Assembly (NCBI GenBank): GCA_002493625.1
Contig: DKZK01000005.1
Span: forward strand, 1 to 64,000
Reading direction: 5' to 3'
DNA length: 64,000 nucleotides
From: Lachnospiraceae bacterium UBA7076
Lineage (GTDB): Bacteria; Bacillota; Clostridia; Lachnospirales; Lachnospiraceae
Both the position numbers and the translations under genes were made by a program. Of this stretch, positions 8,379-17,509 are shown in pieces. The first letter of the stretch is position 1. Every line of letters begins with the position of its first letter. A model generated the notes under the pieces. That model had not been told where the DNA came from, searched no databases, and worked only from the letters and a program-made list of their open reading frames with translations.

Positions 8379-9022
8379 AGCAGGCAGACCATTTATATTG
8401 GTTAGGAAGATACACGGAACGGGTATACAGCACGCTTCGTTATTATTTTAATAAGTTTGATACTATGATTGATGAAGTGATTGACAGCTATCAGGCGTTT
8501 TGCGAATCAATAGATATTCCGAATATCTATACGTCAAGAGAGGATTTTTTTAAGAGGTATCCCTTTGATGCCGGTAATCCGGATTCCATTATAAGCAATC
8601 TGAACCGCGCCTATGACAATGCAATTGTGCTGAGGGAAAGTATCGGCTCGGAAACCCTTTCTTATATTCAGCTTGCCATTTATGGCATGAATAAAGCGTC
8701 AATGAGCCAGTCGCCATTGATAGATTTGCAATACATAATGGACTGTCTTTTGTCGTTTTGGGGAATTGTGGACGACCAGATTGATTCTGAGCAGGTACGC
8801 AATATGATAAAGGCAGGCAAGAGAATTGAACGTATTGATATTTATGCGCGCCTTGGGGTATCAGGAGCTGAGCTGGCAAGGGAGGTGCGGCGCATGGTTC
8901 CGCGAGTTGAGAGAAGCGGATTAATTTATAATAAGGAAAATCTGGAGCAGTTAAAGGCTCTTGTTACCGCTTACGATTTGGACTACTATACAATTGTGTC
9001 AAAGGTTGAGTCAATTATATAG
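8360..9022 (+). CDS. Alpha-E domain protein (COG2307)
   Basis: A 220-residue all-helical protein beginning GIISVEQADHLYWLGRYTER, the hallmark of alpha-E proteins, which are predicted partners of permuted ATP-grasp enzymes. It ends in a long helical region containing REVRRMVPRVERSG. Function is not experimentally fixed. Conserved gene pairing and the 19-base overlap with the ATP-grasp gene imply translational coupling and a complex. GGGAGGAGG upstream of the ATG lies inside the previous gene. Confidence 0.87.
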   Translation: MGIISVEQADHLYWLGRYTERVYSTLRYYFNKFDTMIDEVIDSYQAFCESIDIPNIYTSREDFFKRYPFDAGNPDSIISNLNRAYDNAIVLRESIGSETLSYIQLAIYGMNKASMSQSPLIDLQYIMDCLLSFWGIVDDQIDSEQVRNMIKAGKRIERIDIYARLGVSGAELAREVRRMVPRVERSGLIYNKENLEQLKALVTAYDLDYYTIVSKVESII

Positions 9023-9048
9023 AAAGGCTACAGGCTGGGGGTGATTTT

Positions 9049-9837
9049 GTGTCAATACTAAACTTTACATACAAAATGGAAATTGGGTATGAGAAGGACG
9101 TAGGAAAATGTCATTTTACAATAAAATGTATTCCAAAGGAAGACGCAAGGCAGCAGCTTCTGGAAATGGAGCTTTCCATATTTCCCCAAACGTCCTATTG
9201 CTTCGGAGAGGACTCTTTCGGTAACAGACAGTTATATGGAAGTGAGTCGGAACCGCATAAGCAATTTGTGTTTGAAATATCAGGCAGGGTAAAAATAATT
9301 CAGACCGATTTTGAGGAGCAGGCAAGGGAAGAAAATGTAGGTATTTTTCGTTTCCCTTATGGAAAATGTGTTGCAGGTCCCGGGCTGATAAAATATTTTC
9401 ATTCTCTGGGACCGTCCGGATATACGGAAGCCTATGATATATGTATGGACGTAATGCACAGGCTGCATAAGGATTTTTCATATAAGCCGGGAATTACAAA
9501 TTTTAATACCACTGCTGAGGAAGCATGGAGTCTTGCGGGGGGCGTTTGTCAGGATTATGCGCATATTTACATTGCGCTTCTTCGCATGTATAAAATTCCT
9601 GCGCGCTATGTGTGCGGGCTGATGATTGGAGAGGGAGCAAGCCATGCATGGGTGGAGGCGCTGTGTGAAAACCGCTGGGTACCCTTTGACCCTACCAATG
9701 ACTGCCGGGTGTTAAATGATTATATAAAGCTTGGACACGGCAGGGATGCGTCAGATTGCGCAATTAATCGCGGGCTTATGTGGAATGGCGGAGCGCAGTC
9801 CCAGAAAATATCTGTTTCAGTGTGGGAGCAGAAATAA
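9049..9837 (+). CDS. Transglutaminase-like cysteine protease (COG1305)
   Basis: A 262-residue transglutaminase-core protein. The catalytic triad reads Cys167 in GGVCQDYAH, His199 in GASHAWVEA and Asp214 in VPFDPTND. The N-terminal half is a beta-rich region typical of the COG1305 proteins paired with ATP-grasp/alpha-E genes. It could hydrolyse or transfer amide bonds. No signal peptide or membrane segment is visible, so a cytosolic location is likely. The start is GTG at 9049 after GGCTGGGGGTG. It is third in the ATP-grasp/alpha-E/transglutaminase trio. The reaction direction (protease or ligase) is not known. Confidence 0.88.
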   Translation: MSILNFTYKMEIGYEKDVGKCHFTIKCIPKEDARQQLLEMELSIFPQTSYCFGEDSFGNRQLYGSESEPHKQFVFEISGRVKIIQTDFEEQAREENVGIFRFPYGKCVAGPGLIKYFHSLGPSGYTEAYDICMDVMHRLHKDFSYKPGITNFNTTAEEAWSLAGGVCQDYAHIYIALLRMYKIPARYVCGLMIGEGASHAWVEALCENRWVPFDPTNDCRVLNDYIKLGHGRDASDCAINRGLMWNGGAQSQKISVSVWEQK

Positions 9838-9860
9838 AATATCAATGGAAGGAAAAATAA

Positions 9861-10811
9861 ATGATAGAAACGATAGTGTCAGTTGGACTGCCTGTAGATG
9901 AGACACTTAAAATCAGAAAAAAGCGCATACAGGCGGAAGCAGCATCAAACAGTGGAAAACGTATAAGCATTGTCACGGGAATTCATGGAGATGAGCTTGA
10001 GGGACAATATGTATGCTTTGAGCTTCAGCGGCGCATAGAGGAGCACAGGGAATATCTTAACGGAATTGTTGATATTTATCCCGCAATGAATCCTCTGGGC
10101 ATTGATTCCATTACAAGGGGTATTCCTGCCTTTGATCTGGATATGAACCGTCTGTTTCCGGGAAATATTGATGGCAGCATGATGGAATATGTGGTGGCGT
10201 GCATTATGGAGGACGTAAAGGGCTCGGATTGTGTCATGGATATTCATGCAAGCAATATTTATCTTACGGAAATACCCCAGATAAGGATTAATGAATTGCA
10301 TCAGGACGCGCTTGTTCCAATGGCTGAGGAGGCAAATGTTGATTTTATATGGGTCCATGGCGCAAGCACGGTGCTGGAGGCTACATTTGCGCATAGCCTT
10401 AACAGTGTGGGAACTCCTGTATTGGTTGTTGAGATGGGCGTGGGCATGAGAATTACCCAGGAATACGGAAACCAAATGGTGGATGGAATTTTTAATCTTA
10501 TGAGTAAAATGGGGATTTGGACAGGACCGGTAACCCCTGTCAAAAAACCAATCATATCGCGCAATCCCCAGGATGTCAGTTATCTCAATGCAAGTGTGGG
10601 AGGCTTGTTTATACCGCAGGTAAAGCATGGCGCAAAATTAAAGAAAAATCAGGTTATAGGGCGAATTGTAGACCCCCTGCAGGGCAGCGTGTTAGACGAG
10701 GTGGCAGCTCCTGAGGATGGCATGCTGTTTACAATAAGAGATTATCCTATCGTGGTGGAGGGCTCTCTTATGGGACGGCTGTTAAAAAAGGAGGTATGCG
10801 GGTATGAATAA
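9861..10811 (+). CDS. M14-family deacylase (succinylglutamate desuccinylase/aspartoacylase type), catalytically intact
   Basis: A 316-residue zinc-dependent deacylase. Metal ligands are in place: His42 and Glu45 in GIHGDE, and His129 in MDIHASN. The catalytic Glu191 is in VVEMGVGM, and DMNRLFPG carries the substrate-binding arginine. Relatives remove succinyl, acetyl or similar acyl groups from amino acids, or act as carboxypeptidases. The C-terminal 80 residues form a beta-rich lobe (VGGLFIPQVKHGAKLKKNQ) resembling a biotinyl/lipoyl-like barrel, as in AstE/ASPA-like proteins. It overlaps the next gene by 8 bases; the two are paralogues. Confidence 0.88.
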   Translation: MIETIVSVGLPVDETLKIRKKRIQAEAASNSGKRISIVTGIHGDELEGQYVCFELQRRIEEHREYLNGIVDIYPAMNPLGIDSITRGIPAFDLDMNRLFPGNIDGSMMEYVVACIMEDVKGSDCVMDIHASNIYLTEIPQIRINELHQDALVPMAEEANVDFIWVHGASTVLEATFAHSLNSVGTPVLVVEMGVGMRITQEYGNQMVDGIFNLMSKMGIWTGPVTPVKKPIISRNPQDVSYLNASVGGLFIPQVKHGAKLKKNQVIGRIVDPLQGSVLDEVAAPEDGMLFTIRDYPIVVEGSLMGRLLKKEVCGYE

Positions 10812-11736
10812 AAAAATAGTCTACGAGTTAAAAGGGCTGTACAGAGATTCCTTTCGGGTTACAGGCTTTGAGTTCGGGTCGGGAGAAAAATCAGTATGCA
10901 TTGTGGGAAATTCCAGAGGAAATGAAGTACAGCAGCTTTATTGCTGTTCCAGACTTGTTAAAAAATTCAAACAGCTTGAGGAGGAGGGAAGAATTGCAAA
11001 GGAAAATAAGATTTTAATCCTTCCCTCCATCAATCCATATTCCGTCAACGTACAGAAAAGATTTTGGCCGACGGACAATACGGACATAAACAGAATGTTT
11101 CCCGGATATGACTTGGGGGAAACAACGCAGAGAATAGCAGACGGCATTTTCAGGGAAATATCAGACTACCGGTTTGGTATTCAGTTTTCTTCCTTTTACA
11201 TGCCCGGTGATTTTGTTCCCCATGTGAGAATGATGGACGAGGGCTTCAGTAATCCTGACATTGCTAAGCAGTTTGGACTTCCCTATGTTGTAGTACGGAA
11301 GGTCAGACCCTACGATACGGCAACGTTAAACTATAATTGGCAGGTGTGGGAAACACAGGCGTTTTCGCTATATACCACAACGACCTCACGAATTGATGTA
11401 AATAGTGCAGGGCAGGCAGTTCTGGCGATTATGAATTTTCTGTCATCACAGAAGATTATAAAATATAATGTGCCGGAGTGCATACAGTCACAGGTTGTAA
11501 ATGATGTGGATATGATTTCCGTTAAAACTGCAAAATCAGGAATTTTTGAGCCTTTGGTGAAGGCGGGAGATAAGGTGGCATCGGGTCAGCCTCTGGCAAA
11601 TATAATAAACCCGTATGAGGGAGATATATTGGAAACGCTCTATGCGCCTTCCGACAGGGTTGCATTTTTTGTTCACAACGAACCTCTTACATATGCAAAT
11701 ACGTCAGTAATAAAGCTGATTAAATCACAGACATGA
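10804..11736 (+). CDS. M14-like paralogue lacking zinc ligands (probable pseudoenzyme partner)
   Basis: A 310-residue protein alignable with its upstream neighbour over the whole length, including NRMFPG and the C-terminal barrel (KSGIFEPLVKAGDKVASGQP). Its catalytic positions are changed. The first His aligns with Arg38 (NSRGNE, Glu41 kept), the third zinc ligand His aligns with Gln127 (GIQFSS), and the catalytic Glu aligns with Tyr190. It is therefore probably inactive as a zinc hydrolase and may form a heterodimer with the intact paralogue. The frame is intact and translationally coupled (8-base overlap), which argues against simple decay. Confidence 0.82.
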   Translation: MNKKIVYELKGLYRDSFRVTGFEFGSGEKSVCIVGNSRGNEVQQLYCCSRLVKKFKQLEEEGRIAKENKILILPSINPYSVNVQKRFWPTDNTDINRMFPGYDLGETTQRIADGIFREISDYRFGIQFSSFYMPGDFVPHVRMMDEGFSNPDIAKQFGLPYVVVRKVRPYDTATLNYNWQVWETQAFSLYTTTTSRIDVNSAGQAVLAIMNFLSSQKIIKYNVPECIQSQVVNDVDMISVKTAKSGIFEPLVKAGDKVASGQPLANIINPYEGDILETLYAPSDRVAFFVHNEPLTYANTSVIKLIKSQT

Positions 11737-11754
11737 TAAAGCGAGGAGAATACT

Positions 11755-12951
11755 ATGATTACCTGCAAAGATATATTAAATCTTAAATTAGATGGCGTAG
11801 AGCTTATAGCAGGCGAAGCCGGACTGGATAAAATGGTGTCATGGACATATCTGGTTCAGACAAGACCATATGAGGACCATATGAATCAGGGAAATTTTGC
11901 GCTGATTGTAGTAGATTATGCCCGGTTTGATTTCGATGAAACGGAACGCAGTATGGAGGAATTATACGAGCTTGGCATATCCGGACTTGGCATTTCGGTA
12001 ACTGAGGACAGGGAGCCTGTTCCGGAAAAAATAATAAAACGCGCAGATGAATTGAAGCTGCCGTTGTTTTATGTACGATGGGAGGGCGCCTCCTTTGTTG
12101 ACATATCCCAAAGCATAGGTACTCTGATTTTAGAAACAAATGTACAGAATAAGAGAACGGGAGACTATCTCTATAACCTTTTATTTGGGTATGAAATAAA
12201 CAAAAACTACGTTGAAAAAATATCAGGGCAGTTTGGACTTGATTTTACAAAGCCATACAGAGTTGGTGTAATTGTGGTTGACAGAAAATATGGCGTTAAT
12301 TTGGAACAGGACGAGCACGTGTATGAGCATTATGCAGATTGTCTTAACAGAATGGTTATGAACATGAAAGGGAAACCTATGTTTATGCGCTTTCTTAATA
12401 AGTTTGTTCTTCTGTTTGAAGCAAAGGAAAATAAGGAAATTGAAAAAGAGCTGGACAGGATGCTTTATACGCTTGATGAAAATTCCCGTTTCAAGGGAAG
12501 CATTCGAAGTACGTGTATTCTTGGGAAAGCCTATAACAATCCCAGAGATTTTTCAAAGAGCTATCAGGAAGCAAAAAGCTTAATCCCAAAAAAAGATTTG
12601 CTTCCGCGTTCCAACAATAAGAAAATACTAAGCGCAAGCACTATGGGAATATTTAAATATCTGTTTGGCAGTGACAATCAGGAGGAAATATTGGAATACT
12701 GCAATGATAAGCTTAAAAAGCTGGAGGAGTATGACAATGCAAATGGAGCTTTTTTGTGTGAAACCCTTGTATCCTTTTATATGAATGGCTTTAGTGCAGT
12801 GAAAACAGCGGATGAATTATATATTCACCGCAACTCATTGCAGTACAGACTGAAAAAAATAGAGGAATTACTGGGAATAGAGCTGAATGATTATATGGAA
12901 TATCTCGATTTGGTTAATTGTATCCTCATAAAAAAGTGGATGTTTTTGTAA
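11755..12951 (+). CDS. PucR-family transcriptional regulator
   Basis: A 398-residue regulator with an N-terminal PucR-type sensor domain (residues about 1-130, opening MITCKDILNLKLDGVELIAG) and a C-terminal helix-turn-helix of the PucR/CdaR type (about 340-398, with ADELYIHRNSLQYRLKKIEE). Family members respond to purine catabolites, sugar acids or amino acids and control adjacent uptake and catabolic genes. It sits between the deacylase pair and the amino acid transporter, so it probably senses the pathway substrate and acts on the promoters at 6902 and/or 12995 (inference). GCGAGGAG precedes the ATG. Confidence 0.9.
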   Translation: MITCKDILNLKLDGVELIAGEAGLDKMVSWTYLVQTRPYEDHMNQGNFALIVVDYARFDFDETERSMEELYELGISGLGISVTEDREPVPEKIIKRADELKLPLFYVRWEGASFVDISQSIGTLILETNVQNKRTGDYLYNLLFGYEINKNYVEKISGQFGLDFTKPYRVGVIVVDRKYGVNLEQDEHVYEHYADCLNRMVMNMKGKPMFMRFLNKFVLLFEAKENKEIEKELDRMLYTLDENSRFKGSIRSTCILGKAYNNPRDFSKSYQEAKSLIPKKDLLPRSNNKKILSASTMGIFKYLFGSDNQEEILEYCNDKLKKLEEYDNANGAFLCETLVSFYMNGFSAVKTADELYIHRNSLQYRLKKIEELLGIELNDYMEYLDLVNCILIKKWMFL

Positions 12952-12994
12952 GTCTGCTGTGCAAAAGGCAAAAATATATTGTGCGTTTTGCAAG

Positions 12995-13023
12995 TTGAAA
13001 AGTAAAATATAAATCCTTACAAT
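12995..13023 (+). promoter_or_regulatory. Sigma-A-type promoter of the ABC transporter operon
   Basis: TTGAAA at 12995-13000, a 17-base spacer and TACAAT at 13018-13023. The predicted start near 13030 lies about 120 bases before the substrate-binding protein gene and just ahead of the hairpin at 13037-13078. Confidence 0.65.
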
Positions 13024-13036
13024 ACGTGTTGTTGGC

Positions 13037-13078
13037 AAGGGCGTCGGAAAAAACAAAAGGTTTTATCCGGCGCCTTTT
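13037..13078 (+). terminator. Terminator-like hairpin in the ABC operon leader
   Basis: AAGGGCGTCGGA (13037-13048) pairs imperfectly with TCCGGCGCCTTTT (13066-13078), followed by CCCGTTT. It could end the pucR transcript, attenuate the promoter at 12995, or both. Its position matches the hairpin after the promoter at 6902. Confidence 0.55.
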
Positions 13079-13151
13079 CCCGTTTGTTAATGGAAGGATT
13101 TACTTCCGGTCAAAATTTACTTGATTGAATGACAATCAGAAGGAGGACACT

Positions 13152-14018
13152 ATGAAAAAAAGAAGTTTATTAAAGGTGGTGGCGGCCGTAGCCATGATGG
13201 CGGTAATGCTTACGGGTTGCAGCTCCGCAAAAAAGGATAATGGAGAAAAGAAGGTTTTAAAGGTTGGAATGGAATGTGCATATGCGCCATTTAACTGGAC
13301 TCAGGATACCGACACAACACCGGATGGAAGCAAGGCAGTTCCTATTTATGGTTCGGATTACTATGCGTACGGTTATGATGTTGCAGTGGCGCAGATGCTG
13401 GCAGACCAAATGGGCATGGAGCTTGAAATACATAAGGTAGAGTGGTCATCAATTGGAATTTCAATGGATGCGGGTGATTACGACTGTATTATTGCAGGCA
13501 TGGGCCGTACCGCTGAAAGACAGATGGCATATGCATTTACGGATCCGTATTACTATAGGGATAATTGCATTGTGGTTAAAAAAGGCGGAGCCTACGAATC
13601 TGTTAAGAAACTGTCTGACCTTGCGGGAACAGGCTGTAAGGTTACAACACAGCTTGGAACAGGCTGGGTGCCTTTGCTTGACCAGATTGAAGGAGCAGTA
13701 ACAGGAACAAATTATGAGACTACATCTGAATGTTTTATGGCTATTTCTAACGGCGTCGCAGATGTGTGTATTGTGGATTTGCCTACAGCACAGTCAGCAC
13801 TGCTTACAAATGATGATTTGGTGATTATCACTCTTGACGAAAGCGACACATTTACAGGCGACGAGGAAATGGTTAACGTATGTATTGCAACAAGGAAAAA
13901 TGATACAAAGCTTCGGGATGATATACAGGCTGCGCTTGATGCAATCGGATGGAATGACAAGGCAAAGATGGATGAGCTTATGAACAAGGTTATTACACAG
14001 CAGCCGGCAGCAAACTAG
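13152..14018 (+). CDS. Polar amino acid ABC transporter substrate-binding lipoprotein
   Basis: A 288-residue SBP_bac_3-type protein with a lipoprotein signal peptide; the lipobox LTGC puts the modified cysteine at residue 23. The mature domain opens with VLKVGMECAYAPFNW, the usual start of glutamate/arginine-type binding proteins, and contains ADQMGMELEIHKVEWSS. It would capture an amino acid or related cation outside the membrane and pass it to the permease encoded next. AAGGAGG ahead of the ATG at 13152 selects this start over an in-frame TTG at 13125. Ligand identity is not readable. Confidence 0.92.
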   Translation: MKKRSLLKVVAAVAMMAVMLTGCSSAKKDNGEKKVLKVGMECAYAPFNWTQDTDTTPDGSKAVPIYGSDYYAYGYDVAVAQMLADQMGMELEIHKVEWSSIGISMDAGDYDCIIAGMGRTAERQMAYAFTDPYYYRDNCIVVKKGGAYESVKKLSDLAGTGCKVTTQLGTGWVPLLDQIEGAVTGTNYETTSECFMAISNGVADVCIVDLPTAQSALLTNDDLVIITLDESDTFTGDEEMVNVCIATRKNDTKLRDDIQAALDAIGWNDKAKMDELMNKVITQQPAAN

Positions 14019-14065
14019 TTATTTTAAAGCATATCAAAAGGCAGCGATAAGGTGAGGTGAGGAAT

Positions 14066-14839
14066 ATGGCAGTTATTTTGCCGTCAATTGACAATCCGGG
14101 TACTTCTATTGAATGGATGATTTTTCTTGCACGGAAATATATGAGCATGTTTCTGGAGGGAACGAAGCTCACGTTGTATATTGCAGTAACCGGCACTCTG
14201 CTGGGCTTTGTACTCGGGTATATTATTGGCATTATTCAGGATATTAAAATAAGTCCGGGAGACAGTGCAGTTAAAAAAATTTTCCTGAGAATTTTAAAGG
14301 TGGCAGCCGCTGTTTACGTTGAGGCGTTCCGTGATACACCGATGATTGTGCAGGCAATGGTAGTTTACTTTGGAGTACAGCAGTTTACAGGCATTAATAT
14401 GTCTCCTGCATTTGCCGGTATATTAGTAACGGTGCTTAATACGGGAGCATATATGTCAGAGACAGTAAGAGGAGGAATAGGCTCCATTGACGTAGGACAA
14501 AGGGAGGGGGCATGGGCAATGGGAATGTCACCTATGAAGACAATGTTGTATATAGTGCTCCCTCAGGCATTTAAAAATATTATTCCTGAAATGGCAAATA
14601 CATTTCTGACAAATCTTAAGATGACCTCCGTGTTAAATGTTATTGCTGTACAGGAGCTTTTTATGGCGGCAAAAACCGTAGGAGGAAATTATTATAAGTA
14701 TTTTGAGTCCTATCTTGTAATTGCGCTTATATATTTTGTTTTGTGCTTTGTCTTTAACAGGATTTTTATCCGCATGGAAAAAAGACTTGCAGGCAGGTCG
14801 GACTATGTGCTGGCAGTTGAGTATATGGATAATCAGTAA
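14066..14839 (+). CDS. Polar amino acid ABC transporter permease (HisM/GlnP family)
   Basis: A 257-residue permease with five or so membrane segments and the EAA-loop region [25 protein letters not shown], which docks on the ATPase. [18 protein letters not shown] is the usual family block in the second half of the N-terminal region. A single permease gene implies a homodimer. An internal segment ([20 protein letters not shown]) is longer than in typical HisM proteins. The ATG at 14066 follows a GAGGTGAGG site; a GTG nine bases upstream is an alternative. Confidence 0.92.
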   Translation: MAVILPSIDNPGTSIEWMIFLARKYMSMFLEGTKLTLYIAVTGTLLGFVLGYIIGIIQDIKISPGDSAVKKIFLRILKVAAAVYVEAFRDTPMIVQAMVVYFGVQQFTGINMSPAFAGILVTVLNTGAYMSETVRGGIGSIDVGQREGAWAMGMSPMKTMLYIVLPQAFKNIIPEMANTFLTNLKMTSVLNVIAVQELFMAAKTVGGNYYKYFESYLVIALIYFVLCFVFNRIFIRMEKRLAGRSDYVLAVEYMDNQ

Positions 14840-14850
14840 GGAGGTGCCGT

Positions 14851-15591
14851 ATGGAGGAAACAATTATTTCAGTTCAAAATCTGAGCAAAGCCTTTGGAGA
14901 CCATGAGGTACTGAGAAAGATAGATATTGATGTAAAGGCGGGGGAAATAATATGTATTGTCGGCTCCTCAGGTTCAGGAAAATCGACACTTTTAAGGTGC
15001 ATTAATAAGCTGGAGCGTCAGACATCGGGAAAGATAATGTATCACGGCAGTGAAGTTAAGGATGTGCAAAAGGAAATAAATCGGTACAGGTCAAAGGTGG
15101 GAATGGTATTTCAATCATTTAATCTCTTTAATAATAAGACAGTGCTGGAAAATTGTATGCTGTGCACAAGAAAGGTGCTTCATCTTACAAAGCAGGAGGC
15201 TTTTGACAGGGCTATCACACATTTAAAAGCAGTTGGAATGGCGCCGTATATCCATGCAAAACCTGCCCAGCTTTCCGGCGGACAAAAGCAGAGGGTTGCA
15301 ATTGCCCGGTCACTTTGCATGAATCCGGAGGTGCTTCTGTTTGATGAGCCAACCTCTGCCCTTGACCCGGAGATGGTGGGAGAGGTTTTAAATGTAATGA
15401 AGGAGCTTGCCGCAACCGGTCTTACCATGATTATTGTAACCCATGAAATGGCATTTGCAAGAGATGTATCTACAAGAACAATTTTTATGGACCGGGGCTA
15501 CGTTGCGGAGGATGCAACGCCGCAGGAGCTGTTTACAAACCCGAAAAATCCCCGTACAAGGGAATTTCTCAGTAGATATCTGGCGGGATAA
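14851..15591 (+). CDS. Polar amino acid ABC transporter ATP-binding protein
   Basis: A 246-residue ATPase with every ABC motif: Walker [10 protein letters not shown] at residues 38-46, Q-loop Gln88, signature LSGGQ at 141-145, Walker B VLLFDEP with Glu166, and a switch histidine in VTHEM. It energises the importer formed with the two preceding gene products. AAGGAGG precedes the ATG and the gap to the permease gene is only 11 bases, showing one operon. It belongs to the GlnQ/HisP class. Confidence 0.95.
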   Translation: MEETIISVQNLSKAFGDHEVLRKIDIDVKAGEIICIVGSSGSGKSTLLRCINKLERQTSGKIMYHGSEVKDVQKEINRYRSKVGMVFQSFNLFNNKTVLENCMLCTRKVLHLTKQEAFDRAITHLKAVGMAPYIHAKPAQLSGGQKQRVAIARSLCMNPEVLLFDEPTSALDPEMVGEVLNVMKELAATGLTMIIVTHEMAFARDVSTRTIFMDRGYVAEDATPQELFTNPKNPRTREFLSRYLAG

Positions 15592-15617
15592 AAGTGTTGA
15601 ATGTTAGGAGGTAAAAT

Positions 15618-16271
15618 ATGGAAAAATATGTTGTCACCTTTGCAAGGGGATTCGGCTCAGGAGGAAAGGAAATAGCCTCCATTTTGGCTAAGAGACTTGG
15701 CATTCACTGCTACGAAAACAGAATTTTAACACTTGCCAGCCAAATGAGCGGACTGGATGAAAAGCTGTTTCAGGAGGTAAATGAAAAGGTTAGAAATAAC
15801 GGAGGCTTTTCTAATTTTTTACGGGGACTTCCAAAAACAAAAACCTTTATTGCAAGAAATGAAAAATTTGTGTCTGACGACAAGCTTTTCGAATATCAAA
15901 GCAAGATTATAAGAAATCTGGCGGAGCAGGAATCCTGTGTGATTGTAGGAAAATGCGCGGATTATATACTTCGGGATAAACAAAATGTTGTGAGCGTATA
16001 CATAGAAGCGCCGAGAGCTTTTTGCGTCGAACGGACCATGAAGCATATGGGAGTTACAGAGGAGGTTGCGCATGCCACAATAACACAGACGGATAAGTAC
16101 AGGGCAAATTATTATCAGTATTACACACATGGTAATTACTGGACAAATCCTGTCAATTATGACATGACGCTGAACAGTGAAAAGGTTGGTATTAATGACT
16201 GTGTAAAGCTTATTGAGCAGTATCTTATTATTAAAGGCTTTATTACGCCGGATATGATTAAAAACGTATAG
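15618..16271 (+). CDS. Cytidylate-kinase-like protein
   Basis: A 217-residue P-loop protein of the cytidylate kinase-like family (Cytidylate_kin2). The N-terminus ARGFGSGGKEIASILAKRLG is the phosphate-binding loop, and NVVSVYIEAPRAFCVERTM is a family block. Many clostridial copies exist beyond the essential Cmk, and their phosphate acceptor is unknown. Here the gene is inside an amino acid uptake and catabolism operon, 12 bases ahead of the aminotransferase gene. That raises the possibility of phosphorylating a pathway intermediate (inference). RBS GGAGG precedes the ATG. Confidence 0.83.
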   Translation: MEKYVVTFARGFGSGGKEIASILAKRLGIHCYENRILTLASQMSGLDEKLFQEVNEKVRNNGGFSNFLRGLPKTKTFIARNEKFVSDDKLFEYQSKIIRNLAEQESCVIVGKCADYILRDKQNVVSVYIEAPRAFCVERTMKHMGVTEEVAHATITQTDKYRANYYQYYTHGNYWTNPVNYDMTLNSEKVGINDCVKLIEQYLIIKGFITPDMIKNV

Positions 16272-16282
16272 GAGGAACTATT

Positions 16283-17497
16283 ATGAAATTGGCTGATATA
16301 GGTTTAACGGCTCAGGACATTAAGGATAAAGTATCTAAGTATATGATTGAGACGTATGAAAGATTTGATTTTTTGGCAGAGACAGCAAGAGACCAGTATA
16401 TATATGACGAAAAGGGAGAAGAATATCTGGATTTCTATGCAGGTATTGCCGTTAATTCCGCAGGAAACTGCAACGAAAAGGTAGTTGCAGCCGCAGTGGA
16501 GCAGACACAGACACTTATGCACACATTCAATTATCCATATACAATTCCACAGGCGCTGCTGGCAGAAAAGATTTGCACCACAATCGGTATGGATAAAATT
16601 TTTTATCAGAATTCCGGCACAGAGGCAAATGAGGCAATGATAAAAATGGCAAGAAAATATGGTATCGAAAAGTACGGACCTAACCGCTATCATATTGTCA
16701 CGGCAAAAATGGGATTTCATGGAAGGACCTTCGGCTCCATGTCTGCAACGGGGCAGCCGGGAAATGGCTGTCAGGTCGGCTTTGGACCAATGACATACGG
16801 CTTTTCCTATGCGCCATATAATGATCTTCAGGCATTTAAAGCAGCATGTACGGAAAATACAATTGCAATTATGATTGAGCCGGTTCAGGGCGAGGGCGGC
16901 GTTCATCCTGCCACAATGGAGTTTATGCAGGGATTGCGTAAATTTTGTGATGACAATGGAATGCTTTTGCTTATTGACGAGGTTCAGACGGGATGGTGCA
17001 GGACAGGAAAAATAATGAGCTTCATGCATTATGGAATTAAGCCGGATATTGTTTCAATGGCAAAGGCTCTTGGCGGCGGTATGCCTATTGGCGCAATCTG
17101 TGCATGCTCCGAGGTCGCAAAAGCATTTTCAGCAGGCTCACACGGAACAACCTTTGGGGGACATCCTGTTTCATGCGCAGCGGCATTGGCGGAAATTGAT
17201 GAGCTGCTCAGCCGCAATCTGGCGGAAAATGCGGAAAAAACAGGCAGATATTTTATGGACAAGTTAAAAAAGCTGCCCCACGTAAAAGCTGTAAGAGGGC
17301 AAGGACTGCTTGTAGGAGTTGAATTTGATAACACAATCAGTGGCGTGGATGTAAAGCATGAATGTCTGAAAAGACATTTGCTGATTACGGCAATCGGAAC
17401 AAATATAATTCGTATGGTGCCGCCTCTCATTATTAATGAGGAGGATTGCGATAAAGCATATGAAATTATCAAAGCCTCGGTAGAGGCGTTGGGATAA
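16283..17497 (+). CDS. Class III PLP-dependent aminotransferase (acetylornithine/4-aminobutyrate type)
   Basis: A 404-residue fold-type I enzyme. The PLP lysine is Lys261 in SMAKALGGGMP. QNSGTEANEAMIKMARK binds the PLP phosphate and LLIDEVQTGWCRTG carries the ring-binding aspartate. Class III enzymes move an omega-amino group to 2-oxoglutarate or pyruvate, giving a semialdehyde. With the iron alcohol dehydrogenase encoded next, a transaminate-then-reduce route for an omega-amino acid (for example 4-aminobutyrate or 5-aminovalerate) is plausible, but the substrate is inferred. The length fits acetylornithine/GABA aminotransferases. Confidence 0.9.
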   Translation: MKLADIGLTAQDIKDKVSKYMIETYERFDFLAETARDQYIYDEKGEEYLDFYAGIAVNSAGNCNEKVVAAAVEQTQTLMHTFNYPYTIPQALLAEKICTTIGMDKIFYQNSGTEANEAMIKMARKYGIEKYGPNRYHIVTAKMGFHGRTFGSMSATGQPGNGCQVGFGPMTYGFSYAPYNDLQAFKAACTENTIAIMIEPVQGEGGVHPATMEFMQGLRKFCDDNGMLLLIDEVQTGWCRTGKIMSFMHYGIKPDIVSMAKALGGGMPIGAICACSEVAKAFSAGSHGTTFGGHPVSCAAALAEIDELLSRNLAENAEKTGRYFMDKLKKLPHVKAVRGQGLLVGVEFDNTISGVDVKHECLKRHLLITAIGTNIIRMVPPLIINEEDCDKAYEIIKASVEALG

Positions 17498-17509
17498 GGC
17501 GGTGAGAGT

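Noticed and set aside
9945..10628. Long antisense open frame (227 residues) opposite the M14 deacylase gene
   Set aside because: Low-complexity, Cys/His-rich product with no motif or ribosome site; it mirrors a strong coding region.
16304..17029. Antisense 241-residue open frame opposite the aminotransferase gene
   Set aside because: Sense strand has clear catalytic motifs; the antisense product has atypical composition.
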